From positions 1 to 64,000 of the forward strand of contig CAZOJJ010000004.1 in the NCBI GenBank assembly GCA_964580105.1: 64,000 nucleotides of DNA, read 5' to 3'. Both the position numbers and the translations under genes were made by a program. The notes under the pieces are model-generated. The model was given only the letters and a program-made list of their open reading frames with translations, was not told the origin of the DNA and did not search any database. How positions within the stretch are numbered: position 1 is the stretch's first letter; each line of letters opens with the position of its first letter. Shown one piece after another: positions 35,051 through 42,697 of this stretch. This DNA is from CAZOJJ01 sp964580105. Its GTDB lineage: Bacteria > Bacteroidota > Rhodothermia > Rhodothermales > Rubricoccaceae.

Positions 35051-36094
35051 ATGGCCGTAACGCTCAACGACATCGCCGCGCGCGCCGGGGTCTCCGCCTC
35101 GACGGCCTCGCGCGTGCTCAACGGCCAGGCGGCGAAGTACCGCATCAGCAGCGAGACCGAGCGGCTCGTGCGCCGGGCGGCGGAAGACCTCCGCTACCGC
35201 GCCAACCACCTCGCCCGCGGCCTCCGCCTCCAGAAGACGAACACCCTCGGCGTCGTCGCGCCCGACCTCTCGAACCCGTTCTTCGCCCACATCATCAAGC
35301 GGATCCAGAGCGTCGCGCACGGGCACGGCTACAGCCTCGTCGTCTGCAACACCGACGAGAGCCTCGACCTCGAGGTCGAGCAGGTGGCCCTCCTCCACCG
35401 CAAGCGCGTAGACGGCCTCATCGCCATGCCGGTGGGGCAGGACTACGACCACTTCGAGGACTGGGCCGAGAAGGGAACCCCCCTCGTGCTCGTGGACCGC
35501 TGCGGCGCGGGCGTGCGGGTCCCCTGCGTGTCGGTGGACAACTACGGCGGCGCCTACGAGGCGATGGAGCACCTCATCGCGGCCGGGCACCGGCGGATCG
35601 CGTTGATCCAGGGCCTCCCCGGCACCTCGACCAACACCGACCGCGTCCGCGCCTACCGCGACGCCCTCGCCGCCCACGGCCTTCCGGTGGACGAGGCGCT
35701 CCTCGTGGGCGACGACTTCCGCCAGCAGAACGGCTACGTCGAGACCAAGCTGCTGCTCCAGCTCGAACGCCCGCCGACGGCGCTCTTCGCCACGAGCGAC
35801 CTCATCACGCTCGGCGTCCTCGACGCCCTCGCCGAGGAGGGCGTCTCCGTCCCCGACGACGTCTCGCTCCTCTCCTTCGACGACTTCGACTTCGCCCCGC
35901 ACCTCCGGTGCCCGCTCACGGCCGTGCGCCAGCCTCGGGAGATGATGGGCGAGCTGGCCGTGAAGCTCCTCGTGGAGCAGATGGGGGAGGGCGTCCACGA
36001 GGTGCGGCGGGTCGTGCTCAAGCCGAAGCTGGTCGTGCGGGAGTCGGTGGCCGCGCTCCCGCCGGCCGCGCCGTCTGCACCCGCCGCCTCGTGA
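35051..36094 (+). CDS. LacI/GalR-family transcriptional regulator
   Basis: 347 residues. HTH at 3-24 (VTLNDIAARAGVSASTASRV) followed by the hinge helix (LARGLRLQKTNTLGVV) that inserts in the central CG step of the operator. Residues about 62-330 form the periplasmic-binding-like sensor (VVAPDLSNPFFAHIIKRIQ, DRVRAYRDALAAHG, FATSDLITLGVLDAL, DDVSLLSFDDFDFAPHL), which binds a sugar effector. The Ala-Pro-rich tail is not conserved. The palindrome with core CGCAAACGTTTGCG behind this gene and at three other places is the expected type of binding site. A hairpin terminator follows the stop. The start at 35051 gives the normal short head before the HTH. Confidence 0.93.
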   Translation: MAVTLNDIAARAGVSASTASRVLNGQAAKYRISSETERLVRRAAEDLRYRANHLARGLRLQKTNTLGVVAPDLSNPFFAHIIKRIQSVAHGHGYSLVVCNTDESLDLEVEQVALLHRKRVDGLIAMPVGQDYDHFEDWAEKGTPLVLVDRCGAGVRVPCVSVDNYGGAYEAMEHLIAAGHRRIALIQGLPGTSTNTDRVRAYRDALAAHGLPVDEALLVGDDFRQQNGYVETKLLLQLERPPTALFATSDLITLGVLDALAEEGVSVPDDVSLLSFDDFDFAPHLRCPLTAVRQPREMMGELAVKLLVEQMGEGVHEVRRVVLKPKLVVRESVAALPPAAPSAPAAS

Positions 36095-36097
36095 AAG

Positions 36098-36126
36098 CCG
36101 CGCCTGCGGGCGCGGTCTCATTTTTT
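36098..36126 (+). terminator. Rho-independent terminator after the LacI gene
   Basis: CCGCGCC (36098-36104), loop TGCG, GGCGCGG (36109-36115), then TCTCA and six T (36121-36126). It separates the regulator transcript from the operator and the next gene. Confidence 0.7.
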
Positions 36127-36127
36127 G

Positions 36128-36141
36128 CGCAAACGTTTGCG
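36128..36141. promoter_or_regulatory. LacI-family operator, copy 2
   Basis: Perfect 14-bp palindrome CGCAAACGTTTGCG directly behind the terminator. Its right half supplies a TTTG (36136-36139) that stands 20 bp in front of TTTCTTGG (36160-36167), a weak -7 match, so the operator may overlap the -33 element of a promoter for the downstream lipoprotein and ABC-importer genes. Confidence 0.7.
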
Positions 36142-36262
36142 TACTAGCGAAAAAAGCGCTTTCTTGGCATCGTGCCCCTCCGGATCCGCGGAAGCGGTGC
36201 GGCGCGCCTTCGCGTTGCGAGCGCGCCGGCCGTAGCGGCGAGAGCCGAGCGTTTCTAAACCT

Positions 36263-37216
36263 ATGAAAGCCACCCCTCCGCAGCTTGCCGCCGCCCGGCC
36301 CCGCCTCGGGGGCCTCGTCGGCCTCGTCGGCCTGGTCGTGCTCCTCGTCGGCGCCGCGTTCGTCGGCGCCGGATGCTCCGAGGACGGCAACCCGCTGGCT
36401 CCCTACGCCGGGCAGCGCCCCCTCGACCTCCTCCGGGTCACGCAGAGCTTCACGCCCGAGATCCAGTGGGTCGGCGGGCGCGTGGCGGCCGTCGGCGTCA
36501 ACCGGGGGACGCGCGCCGCGCTCGACTCCACGCTCGTGTGGGCGCGCACCGCCCCGGGCAACGACATCAGCTCGTTCGTGACCGTCGGCGAGCGGACGGA
36601 TGCGTCGTTCGTCATCGCGCACGGCGGCACGCCGCAGGACCGCCTCGCCGACGGCGAGACCTACACGTTCTGGCTCGCCGAGCAATCGGCGCTCGACGTG
36701 GGGCTGGACTCGACGCGGATGGACCCGGCCGCTTTCGCGGACACGACCCTCGCCGTCCGCCTCATCTTCTGCGGCCAGCAGGGAGGCGGCCTCGACGTCG
36801 AGTTCGAGATCGAGCGCGACGAGCGGCTCACCGGCGAGCGCCTCCTCGTGCGCTGGACGCCGGAGGTCGCCTTCCGCCAACTCGCCATCCGGGAGGCGCC
36901 GACGGGCGGGTTTCAGGGGCTCATCTGGCACGTCGTCTCTCCCGAAGACGGCCCGCCCCTGATCGAGAGCCCAGTCACCATCGGTACGACGCCGGCGGGG
37001 GCCGAGGTGGCGATCCCGTTCACGGACTTCGTGCGGGACAACGATCCCAATCCGCCCGAGGAGCAGGGCGACCCCGAACTCGACGTCGATCCGCCCACCT
37101 ACACTCTCTGGGCCACGACGGACGACTGGAACGAGTCCTTCGCGCCGAGCGCGCCGGGCTACGCCTTCTTCCGCATCCTCAAGAACAACTTCGACATCGA
37201 CGAGCCCTGCCCGTGA
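36263..37216 (+). CDS. Lipoprotein of unknown function, first gene behind operator 2
   Basis: 317 residues. The N-terminus has a long hydrophobic segment and a lipobox (GAGC, Cys about residue 38). The mature protein has an Ig/Fn3-like feel (EIQWVGGRVAAVGVNRG and YTFWLAEQS strands) and ends in a Pro/Asp-rich part; no family recognised. It lies 5 bp before the solute-binding protein gene and thus probably belongs with the ABC importer, perhaps as an accessory binding lipoprotein. Confidence 0.65.
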   Translation: MKATPPQLAAARPRLGGLVGLVGLVVLLVGAAFVGAGCSEDGNPLAPYAGQRPLDLLRVTQSFTPEIQWVGGRVAAVGVNRGTRAALDSTLVWARTAPGNDISSFVTVGERTDASFVIAHGGTPQDRLADGETYTFWLAEQSALDVGLDSTRMDPAAFADTTLAVRLIFCGQQGGGLDVEFEIERDERLTGERLLVRWTPEVAFRQLAIREAPTGGFQGLIWHVVSPEDGPPLIESPVTIGTTPAGAEVAIPFTDFVRDNDPNPPEEQGDPELDVDPPTYTLWATTDDWNESFAPSAPGYAFFRILKNNFDIDEPCP

Positions 37217-37221
37217 CGTGC

Positions 37222-38598
37222 ATGATTGAGCACCGACACCGCCGGTTCACGCTCGCAGGCGTGGCGGTCCTCCTGCTCCTCACCGCCGGCTGCCGCGGGA
37301 ACGGCGCCGTGGCGGACGACGGCCGGACGCCCGTCGTCTTCTGGCACTCCTTCGTCGCCTCCACCATCCCCGCGCTCGACTCCCTCGTGGCGAAGTTCGA
37401 GGCCGAGCACCCCGAGATCGACCTCCAGCCGCAGTACATCCCCACCGGCGACGCGCTCGTCCAGAAGCTCATCACGGCCGTCCGCAGCAACACCGCCCCG
37501 GACGTCTCCTGGATCCACGCCGACTACCTCGAAGACCTCGTCGCCGCCGACGCCATCTACCCGATGGCCCACTTCATCGACGGGCCCGACGGCCTCGCCG
37601 AGGAAGACCTCGCCGACATCTACCCGGCCCTCATCACCTACGCCTCGTACAAGGGCACGCTCTACAGCCTCCCGATGGAGGCCACCAACCTCGGCCTCCT
37701 CTACAACAAGGACCTCTTCCGCGAAGCCGGCCTCGACCCCGAGCGCCCGCCGCAGACGTGGGACGACCTCGTCGCCTATTCCGAGCGCCTCCGCCTCGAC
37801 CGCAACGGCGACGGCCGCTACGAGCGCATCGGGTTCATGGTGCCCGTCCGCCCGGGTACGGGTCCCGACGGGCCGTGGACGGTGTGGCAGTTCCTCCCCT
37901 TCCTGATGCAGGCCGGGGGCGACCTCATCAACGAAGAGCAGACGCGCGTGCTCTTCGCCGACGAGCCCGGCGTGCAGGCGCTGGGCCTCTGGGAGCGGAT
38001 CTACGCGATGCAGAACCAGCGCTCCTTCACGAACGAGTACCAGAGCGCGTTCGTCTCCCGCCAGGGCGCGATGATGCTCGACGGGCCGTGGAGCCTCCCC
38101 AACTACCCCCGCATCCTCGAAGGCATCGACTGGGCCGTCGCCCCGCTGCCGGCCGGGCCGGAGGGCCGGGCCACCGTCGTCGGCGGGGAGTACCTCGCCA
38201 TCTTCCGGCAGAGCGAGCACCCCGACGCGGCGTGGACCTTCCTCAAGTGGATGACGCGGCCGGACGTGCAGGCGTTCTGGTCGCAGGAGAGCGGGTACCT
38301 CCCCATCCGCCGCAGCGTGGTGGACGTGCCGGAATACCGCGCCTACCTCGACGAAAACCCCGGCCTGAAGGCGTTCGTCGAGCAGATGGACGTGGCGCGC
38401 GCCAACCGCGCCATCGAGTACGACGCGCTGGAGATCCAGCAGCAGCTCGCCGTCGCCATCGAGCGCGCCACCGTCGGCAACCTCGACGCCCGCACGGCGC
38501 TGGAAGAGGCCGCCGCGGCCTCCAACGCGATGCTCGACCGGGCGAACCGTGCGCCGGCAGCCCCGGCCGATACGGCCACCACGGCAGCACGACGGTAG
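37222..38598 (+). CDS. ABC importer sugar-binding lipoprotein (family 1 solute-binding protein)
   Basis: 458 residues. Lipobox LTAGC (Cys about 24) attaches it to a membrane. The fold of UgpB/MalE-type proteins is clear: PVVFWHSFVASTIPALDSLVAKFEAEHPEI start, SLPMEATNLGLLYNKDLFREAGLDP, a calcium-loop-like DRNGDGRYERIGF, and AMMLDGPWSLPNYPRI and YLAIFRQSEHPDAAWTFLKWM near the end. It delivers a sugar or oligosaccharide to the two permeases behind it. The start ATG at 37222 is 5 bp after the lipoprotein gene. The Ala-rich tail is longer than usual. Confidence 0.92.
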   Translation: MIEHRHRRFTLAGVAVLLLLTAGCRGNGAVADDGRTPVVFWHSFVASTIPALDSLVAKFEAEHPEIDLQPQYIPTGDALVQKLITAVRSNTAPDVSWIHADYLEDLVAADAIYPMAHFIDGPDGLAEEDLADIYPALITYASYKGTLYSLPMEATNLGLLYNKDLFREAGLDPERPPQTWDDLVAYSERLRLDRNGDGRYERIGFMVPVRPGTGPDGPWTVWQFLPFLMQAGGDLINEEQTRVLFADEPGVQALGLWERIYAMQNQRSFTNEYQSAFVSRQGAMMLDGPWSLPNYPRILEGIDWAVAPLPAGPEGRATVVGGEYLAIFRQSEHPDAAWTFLKWMTRPDVQAFWSQESGYLPIRRSVVDVPEYRAYLDENPGLKAFVEQMDVARANRAIEYDALEIQQQLAVAIERATVGNLDARTALEEAAAASNAMLDRANRAPAAPADTATTAARR

Positions 38599-38607
38599 GG
38601 GGGCGCG

Positions 38608-39603
38608 ATGGCCGAGGTGCTCACCGGACAGGGCCAGCGGGCCTCCCGCGTCGCCGCCGAGGTCGCCCGAGACCGGGCGGCGGTGACGCCGCCGCGTCCG
38701 GGGCGCCGCCCGAAGGCCGCCCGGGCGCCGGGCCGCCGCGAGGGCCTCACGGCCCTGCTGTTCCTCTCCCCGACGCTCCTCGTCTTCGGCGTCTTCGTCG
38801 TCTTCCCGATCGGGTTCTCGTTCTACCTCTCGTTCCAGCAGTGGAACCTGTTCTCCGACACCCACGCCTTCGTGGGCACGGCGAACTACCGCGCCGTCCT
38901 CGCCGACCCCGCGTTCTGGCAGGTGTTCTGGAACACGACGATCTACACCGTCGCCACCGTCCCGCTGAACATGGCGCTCGCGCTCGGCGTGGCCGTGCTG
39001 CTGGAGCGGAAGGTGCGGGGCAAGCGGCTGCTGCGGGCGGCGTTCTTCACGCCCGTCGTCGTGTCGTCCGTCGCCGCCGCCGTGATCTGGCGGTGGGTGT
39101 TCGACCCCAACCTCGGCCTGGCCAACGTGACGCTGGAGGCGCTCGGCTTCGCGCCGGTGAACTGGACGGCCAGCGGGGCCGCCGCCATGACCGCGCTCAT
39201 CATCGTGGGCGTGTGGAAGACGTTCGGCATCAACATGGTGCTGTTCGCGGCGGGCCTCAGCGCCATCCCGCGCCACTACTACGAAGCCGCCGCCATTGAC
39301 GGAGCGCAGGCGTGGGCGCAGTTCCGCCACATCACGCTCCCGCTGCTCGCGCCGACGACGCTGTTCGTCCTCGTCCTCTCGATGATCGGCTCGTTCCAGG
39401 TCTTCGACGTCGTCTTCGTGCTCACGAAGGGCGGCCCGCTCGGCGCGACGAAGGTGCTCGTCTACTACCTCTACGAGCACGCCTTCAAGTTCTTCGACAT
39501 GGGCTACGCCTCGGCCGTGGCCTACCTGCTGTTCGCCGTCCTCTTCGTGCTCACCCTCGTGCAGGTGCGGGCGTTCCGGGACCGGGGGGCCCTGGCGGCA
39601 TGA
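38608..39603 (+). CDS. ABC sugar importer permease, MalF/UgpA-like
   Basis: 331 residues with six membrane helices after a 45-residue basic, unstructured head. The EAA loop that contacts the ATPase is present (YYEAAAIDGAQAWAQFRHITLPLLAP). FLSPTLLVFGVFVVFPIGFSF is the first helix of the UgpA/MalF group. Its stop overlaps the ATG of the second permease by 4 bp. Confidence 0.93.
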   Translation: MAEVLTGQGQRASRVAAEVARDRAAVTPPRPGRRPKAARAPGRREGLTALLFLSPTLLVFGVFVVFPIGFSFYLSFQQWNLFSDTHAFVGTANYRAVLADPAFWQVFWNTTIYTVATVPLNMALALGVAVLLERKVRGKRLLRAAFFTPVVVSSVAAAVIWRWVFDPNLGLANVTLEALGFAPVNWTASGAAAMTALIIVGVWKTFGINMVLFAAGLSAIPRHYYEAAAIDGAQAWAQFRHITLPLLAPTTLFVLVLSMIGSFQVFDVVFVLTKGGPLGATKVLVYYLYEHAFKFFDMGYASAVAYLLFAVLFVLTLVQVRAFRDRGALAA

Positions 39604-40445
39604 CCGGCGCGCGCGCCCATACCGCCCGGCGGATCGCCGGGAGCGTGGGGAGCCACCTGCTCCTCTACGGCCTCGCCTTCCTCACGGTGGCGCCGTTCCT
39701 GTGGATGGTGCTGACCTCGTTCAAGGACCTCCAGGAGATCTTCGCCTACCCGCCGACGTGGTGGCCCGAGCGGTTCACCACCGAGAACTACACGGACGCC
39801 TTCTCGGCCGCCCCCTTCGGGCGGTTCTACCTCAACAGCCTCTTCGTCGCCGTCGTCGTCACGCTGGGCCAGCTCGTGACGTGCTCGATGGCGGCCTACG
39901 CCTTCGCCCGGATGGAGTTCAGGGGGCGCGACCTCCTCTTCTACCTCTTCCTCGGGACGATGATGGTGCCGGCCCACGTCACCATGATTCCCTCGTTCAT
40001 GATCCTCCACTGGATGGGGCTCATCGACACGTACGGCGCGCTGATCCTGCCCGGGCTGGCCTCGGCGTTCGGGACGTTCCTCCTGCGGCAGTTCTTCCTC
40101 TCGCTCCCGAAGGAGCTGGAGGAGGCCGCGTTCATCGACGGGTGCGGGCGGTTCCGCGTGCTCTGGCAGATCATCCTCCCGCTGGCCAAGCCGGCGCTCG
40201 CCACGCTCGCCGTGTTCACGTTCATGGGCGTCTTCAACGACTTCCTCTGGGCGCTCGTCGTCGTCAACTCGCAGGAGCTCTACACCGTCCAGCTCGGGCT
40301 GGCCATCTTCCGCGACCGCTACTCCACCGAGTGGGGCCCGCTCATGGCCGGCAGCGTCGTCGCCACGCTCCCCATCCTCGTCCTGTTCTTCGTCGCCCAG
40401 AAACACTTCATCCAGGGCATCGCCCTCTCCGGCCTGAAAGACTAG
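39600..40445 (+). CDS. ABC sugar importer permease, MalG/UgpE-like
   Basis: 281 residues, six membrane helices, EAA loop LEEAAFIDGCGRFRVLWQIILPLAKP. FLWMVLTSFKDLQEIFAYPPTWWPE is the classic opening of this partner subunit. ATG overlaps the preceding stop. No ABC ATPase (MalK/UgpC/MsmK type) follows or exists anywhere in the window, so this importer must use a nucleotide-binding subunit encoded elsewhere. Confidence 0.93.
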   Translation: MTGARAHTARRIAGSVGSHLLLYGLAFLTVAPFLWMVLTSFKDLQEIFAYPPTWWPERFTTENYTDAFSAAPFGRFYLNSLFVAVVVTLGQLVTCSMAAYAFARMEFRGRDLLFYLFLGTMMVPAHVTMIPSFMILHWMGLIDTYGALILPGLASAFGTFLLRQFFLSLPKELEEAAFIDGCGRFRVLWQIILPLAKPALATLAVFTFMGVFNDFLWALVVVNSQELYTVQLGLAIFRDRYSTEWGPLMAGSVVATLPILVLFFVAQKHFIQGIALSGLKD

Positions 40446-40479
40446 GCCGGAGGGCGGCAGCGCCTTTCTTCCCACCAAC

Positions 40480-40485
40480 GGAGGT
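40480..40485 (+). promoter_or_regulatory. Strong Shine-Dalgarno site before the CBM9-like cargo gene
   Basis: GGAGGT, 7 bp before the ATG at 40493. Most starts in this window have no such site, so strong translation of this exported protein is suggested. Confidence 0.55.
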
Positions 40486-40492
40486 ACTCGCC

Positions 40493-41626
40493 ATGAGACC
40501 GAACCGCTACTCCCTCCCCCCGTTCATCGCGCTGCTCGCGCTCGCCCTCGCGCTCCCTGCGCAGGCGCAGTACGGCAGTGGCATCAATCTCCAGGTCCCC
40601 CAGGCTACCGGCCCCATCACCCTCGACGGCGTTGCCAGCGAGGCCGACTGGGACAAGGCCACCGAAGTGGACATGACCCAGCACTGGGACTCCGGATGGT
40701 TCGACTGCTGTGGAGAGCCAGGTGTCCCCGACATCGCCGTCACGACCAAGCTGCTCTGGGATGACGGCGCCCTCTACGTCTTCATCCACAGCACGGACTT
40801 CACGGACTTCTTCTTCGGTGAGCCGGGCTCTCCCAACAACGGTGAGCACTGGCTCGTCGGTGTCGACCTCGCCCACGAGGATTCCGATACGCCCGATCCC
40901 AATTTCTCTGGCTGGCCCGATAACTTGCCCAACCTTGGTCCCGTTGCATACAAGATCACGGGGGCACTTGGAGATGGGAGCGGCGGAATCACGGCAAACT
41001 TTGGCTTTGACGGCATCGACCCCGTCGCCGAGGGGTACGTGGACGGGCACGTATTTGTCGACAATGACAATTATGAGTGGGGCGTCGAGATGGTGATCTT
41101 CGGGGCCGAGGTGGCAATGGGGGCCCAGATCGGATTTAACGTGGGTGGGGCCAACGCCAGCCCGGAATCTGCAGCAGAAGCGGGGGGCGGCGAGGAAGCC
41201 AATTACGCCTACTTCAGCTGGCTGATCTGTGACCCCGTGCCGCCAGGCGGCGACCGCTTCTGCCAGTATCCGGGTGGCACCGTGATGTCCGACGCGGGCA
41301 GCTTTGCTACGCTCAACCTCGTCGACGTCATCGCCATCGAGCCGGGCGGCACGGTCGCGCCGGGCTACGCCCTCACGACGAGCGGCCCGAACCCGTTCCG
41401 CGCCTCGACCGCGTTCACGTACGCGCTGCCGCACAACGGCCAGGTCGAGCTCGCCCTGTTCGACGTGCTCGGCCGCCAGGTGGCCGCCCTCGACAGCGGC
41501 GTCCGCGCTGCCGGGGAGCACCGGGCCGCCTTCGACGCCGCCACGCTGCCCGTCGGCGTCTACACCGCCCGCCTCGTCGTGGACGGCGCCGTCGTCGCCA
41601 CGCGCCGGGTCACGCACGCCCGCTGA
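40493..41626 (+). CDS. T9SS-exported CBM9/DOMON-like carbohydrate-binding protein
   Basis: 377 residues, signal peptide ending in PAQAQ. Residues about 40-280 have the start of family 9 carbohydrate-binding modules (ITLDGVASEADWDKATEVDM, then KLLWDDGALYVFIHSTD and YEWGVEMVI), with two Cys pairs that fit disulfides. Residues about 295-377 are a T9SS sorting domain (GPNPFRASTAFTY, LFDVLGRQVAAL, LPVGVYTARLV). It should display a sugar-binding surface outside the cell, feeding the receptor and importer of this region. Third-position GC is lower in 40570-41300 than in the sorting domain, so the passenger may be acquired. It is placed right after the importer permeases. Confidence 0.8.
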   Translation: MRPNRYSLPPFIALLALALALPAQAQYGSGINLQVPQATGPITLDGVASEADWDKATEVDMTQHWDSGWFDCCGEPGVPDIAVTTKLLWDDGALYVFIHSTDFTDFFFGEPGSPNNGEHWLVGVDLAHEDSDTPDPNFSGWPDNLPNLGPVAYKITGALGDGSGGITANFGFDGIDPVAEGYVDGHVFVDNDNYEWGVEMVIFGAEVAMGAQIGFNVGGANASPESAAEAGGGEEANYAYFSWLICDPVPPGGDRFCQYPGGTVMSDAGSFATLNLVDVIAIEPGGTVAPGYALTTSGPNPFRASTAFTYALPHNGQVELALFDVLGRQVAALDSGVRAAGEHRAAFDAATLPVGVYTARLVVDGAVVATRRVTHAR

Positions 41627-41645
41627 TCACGAGGATGGATGAGGA

Positions 41646-41696
41646 CGGAGGGAGTGGAGGGGCGCACCGTTCCCTCTGCTCCCTCCAGCCCCTCCG
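41646..41696 (+). repeat. Purine/pyrimidine intergenic hairpin C
   Basis: CGGAGGG, AG, TGGAGGG (41646-41661) pairs with CCCTCCA, GC, CCCTCCG (41681-41696): two 7-bp stems with one internal mismatch pair of bases, loop of about 19 nt. It ends 21 bp before the dehydrogenase ATG. No T-tract, so it is not a standard terminator. Confidence 0.65.
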
Positions 41697-41717
41697 CCCC
41701 TTCCACACCCGTCCCCC

Positions 41718-42674
41718 ATGCAAGCCGCCGTCCTCGAAGCCCCCGGCCGGTTCGCCGTCGGCGACCGCCCGATGCCCGAACCCGGGCCGGGCGAGGTGCG
41801 CATCCGCACCGCCGTGTGCGGGATGTGCACCTCCGAACTCGACATGTTCGAGGGCGTCAACCCGGACCTGACCTACCCCCGGTTCATCGGCCACGAGCCG
41901 GCCGGCGTGGTGGACGCGGTGGGGCCGGGGGTCGAGGGCTTCGCCGAGGGCGACCGGGTGGCGCTCTACGCCGAGGGCGCCGGCTACGCCGAGCACGTCG
42001 TCGTCCCGGCCGCGTGGGCGGTGAAGCTGGCCGACGGTGTGCCGTTCGAGCACGCCCTCGGCGAGCCCATCGCGTGCTCGGTCAACGGCGTGCGCAAGGC
42101 GCGCCCCGAGATCGGCGACCGCGTCGCCCTCGTGGGGTGCGGGTTCATGGGGCTCATCATGCTCCAGGTCTTCAAGGCCGCCGGCTGCGGCGACCTCATC
42201 GCCATCGACCGACGCGCGAGCATGCTCGACCTCGCCCGCCGCCTCGGCGCTACGCACGCCCTCTTCCCCGAAGAGGCCGAGGACGCCGTGAAGGACCTCA
42301 CCGGCGGCCGGGGCGTGGACATCGGCATCGAGGCGGCCGGCCTCCAGGCCACGCTCGACCTCACGACGAAGCTCGTCCGCATGGAGGGGAAGCTGGAGGT
42401 GTTCGGCTTCCACCAGGGGCCGCCTCGGGCGGTGGAGTGGGGATACTGGAATTGGATGGCCTTCCAGATCATCAACGGCCACACCCGCACGCAGTCCGTC
42501 TACGTGGACGGCATGCGGATCGGCATGGGGATGATCGAGCGGGGCCAGCTCGACATGGGTCCGCTCGTGACCCACCGCTACCGCCTCGACGAGATCAACC
42601 GGGGCTTCGAGACGGCCTCGGCCAAGGAGGAGGGGTTCGTCAAAGGCATCATCACGTTCAACGGGGCCGCCTGA
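41718..42674 (+). CDS. Medium-chain (zinc-type) dehydrogenase
   Basis: 318 residues of the MDR family. Catalytic zinc ligands: C37 in AVCGMCTSE and H59-E60 in FIGHEPAG. The structural zinc lobe with four Cys is missing, as in several sugar- and threonine-dehydrogenase branches. The Rossmann motif is VALVGCGFMGLIMLQVF, followed by an acidic residue in AIDRRAS that suggests NAD over NADP. Short for the family (usually 340-360). It may oxidise a polyol or sugar released from the imported glycan. Confidence 0.85.
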   Translation: MQAAVLEAPGRFAVGDRPMPEPGPGEVRIRTAVCGMCTSELDMFEGVNPDLTYPRFIGHEPAGVVDAVGPGVEGFAEGDRVALYAEGAGYAEHVVVPAAWAVKLADGVPFEHALGEPIACSVNGVRKARPEIGDRVALVGCGFMGLIMLQVFKAAGCGDLIAIDRRASMLDLARRLGATHALFPEEAEDAVKDLTGGRGVDIGIEAAGLQATLDLTTKLVRMEGKLEVFGFHQGPPRAVEWGYWNWMAFQIINGHTRTQSVYVDGMRIGMGMIERGQLDMGPLVTHRYRLDEINRGFETASAKEEGFVKGIITFNGAA

Positions 42675-42697
42675 GCGCGGCGCCAGCCATCACCGCT

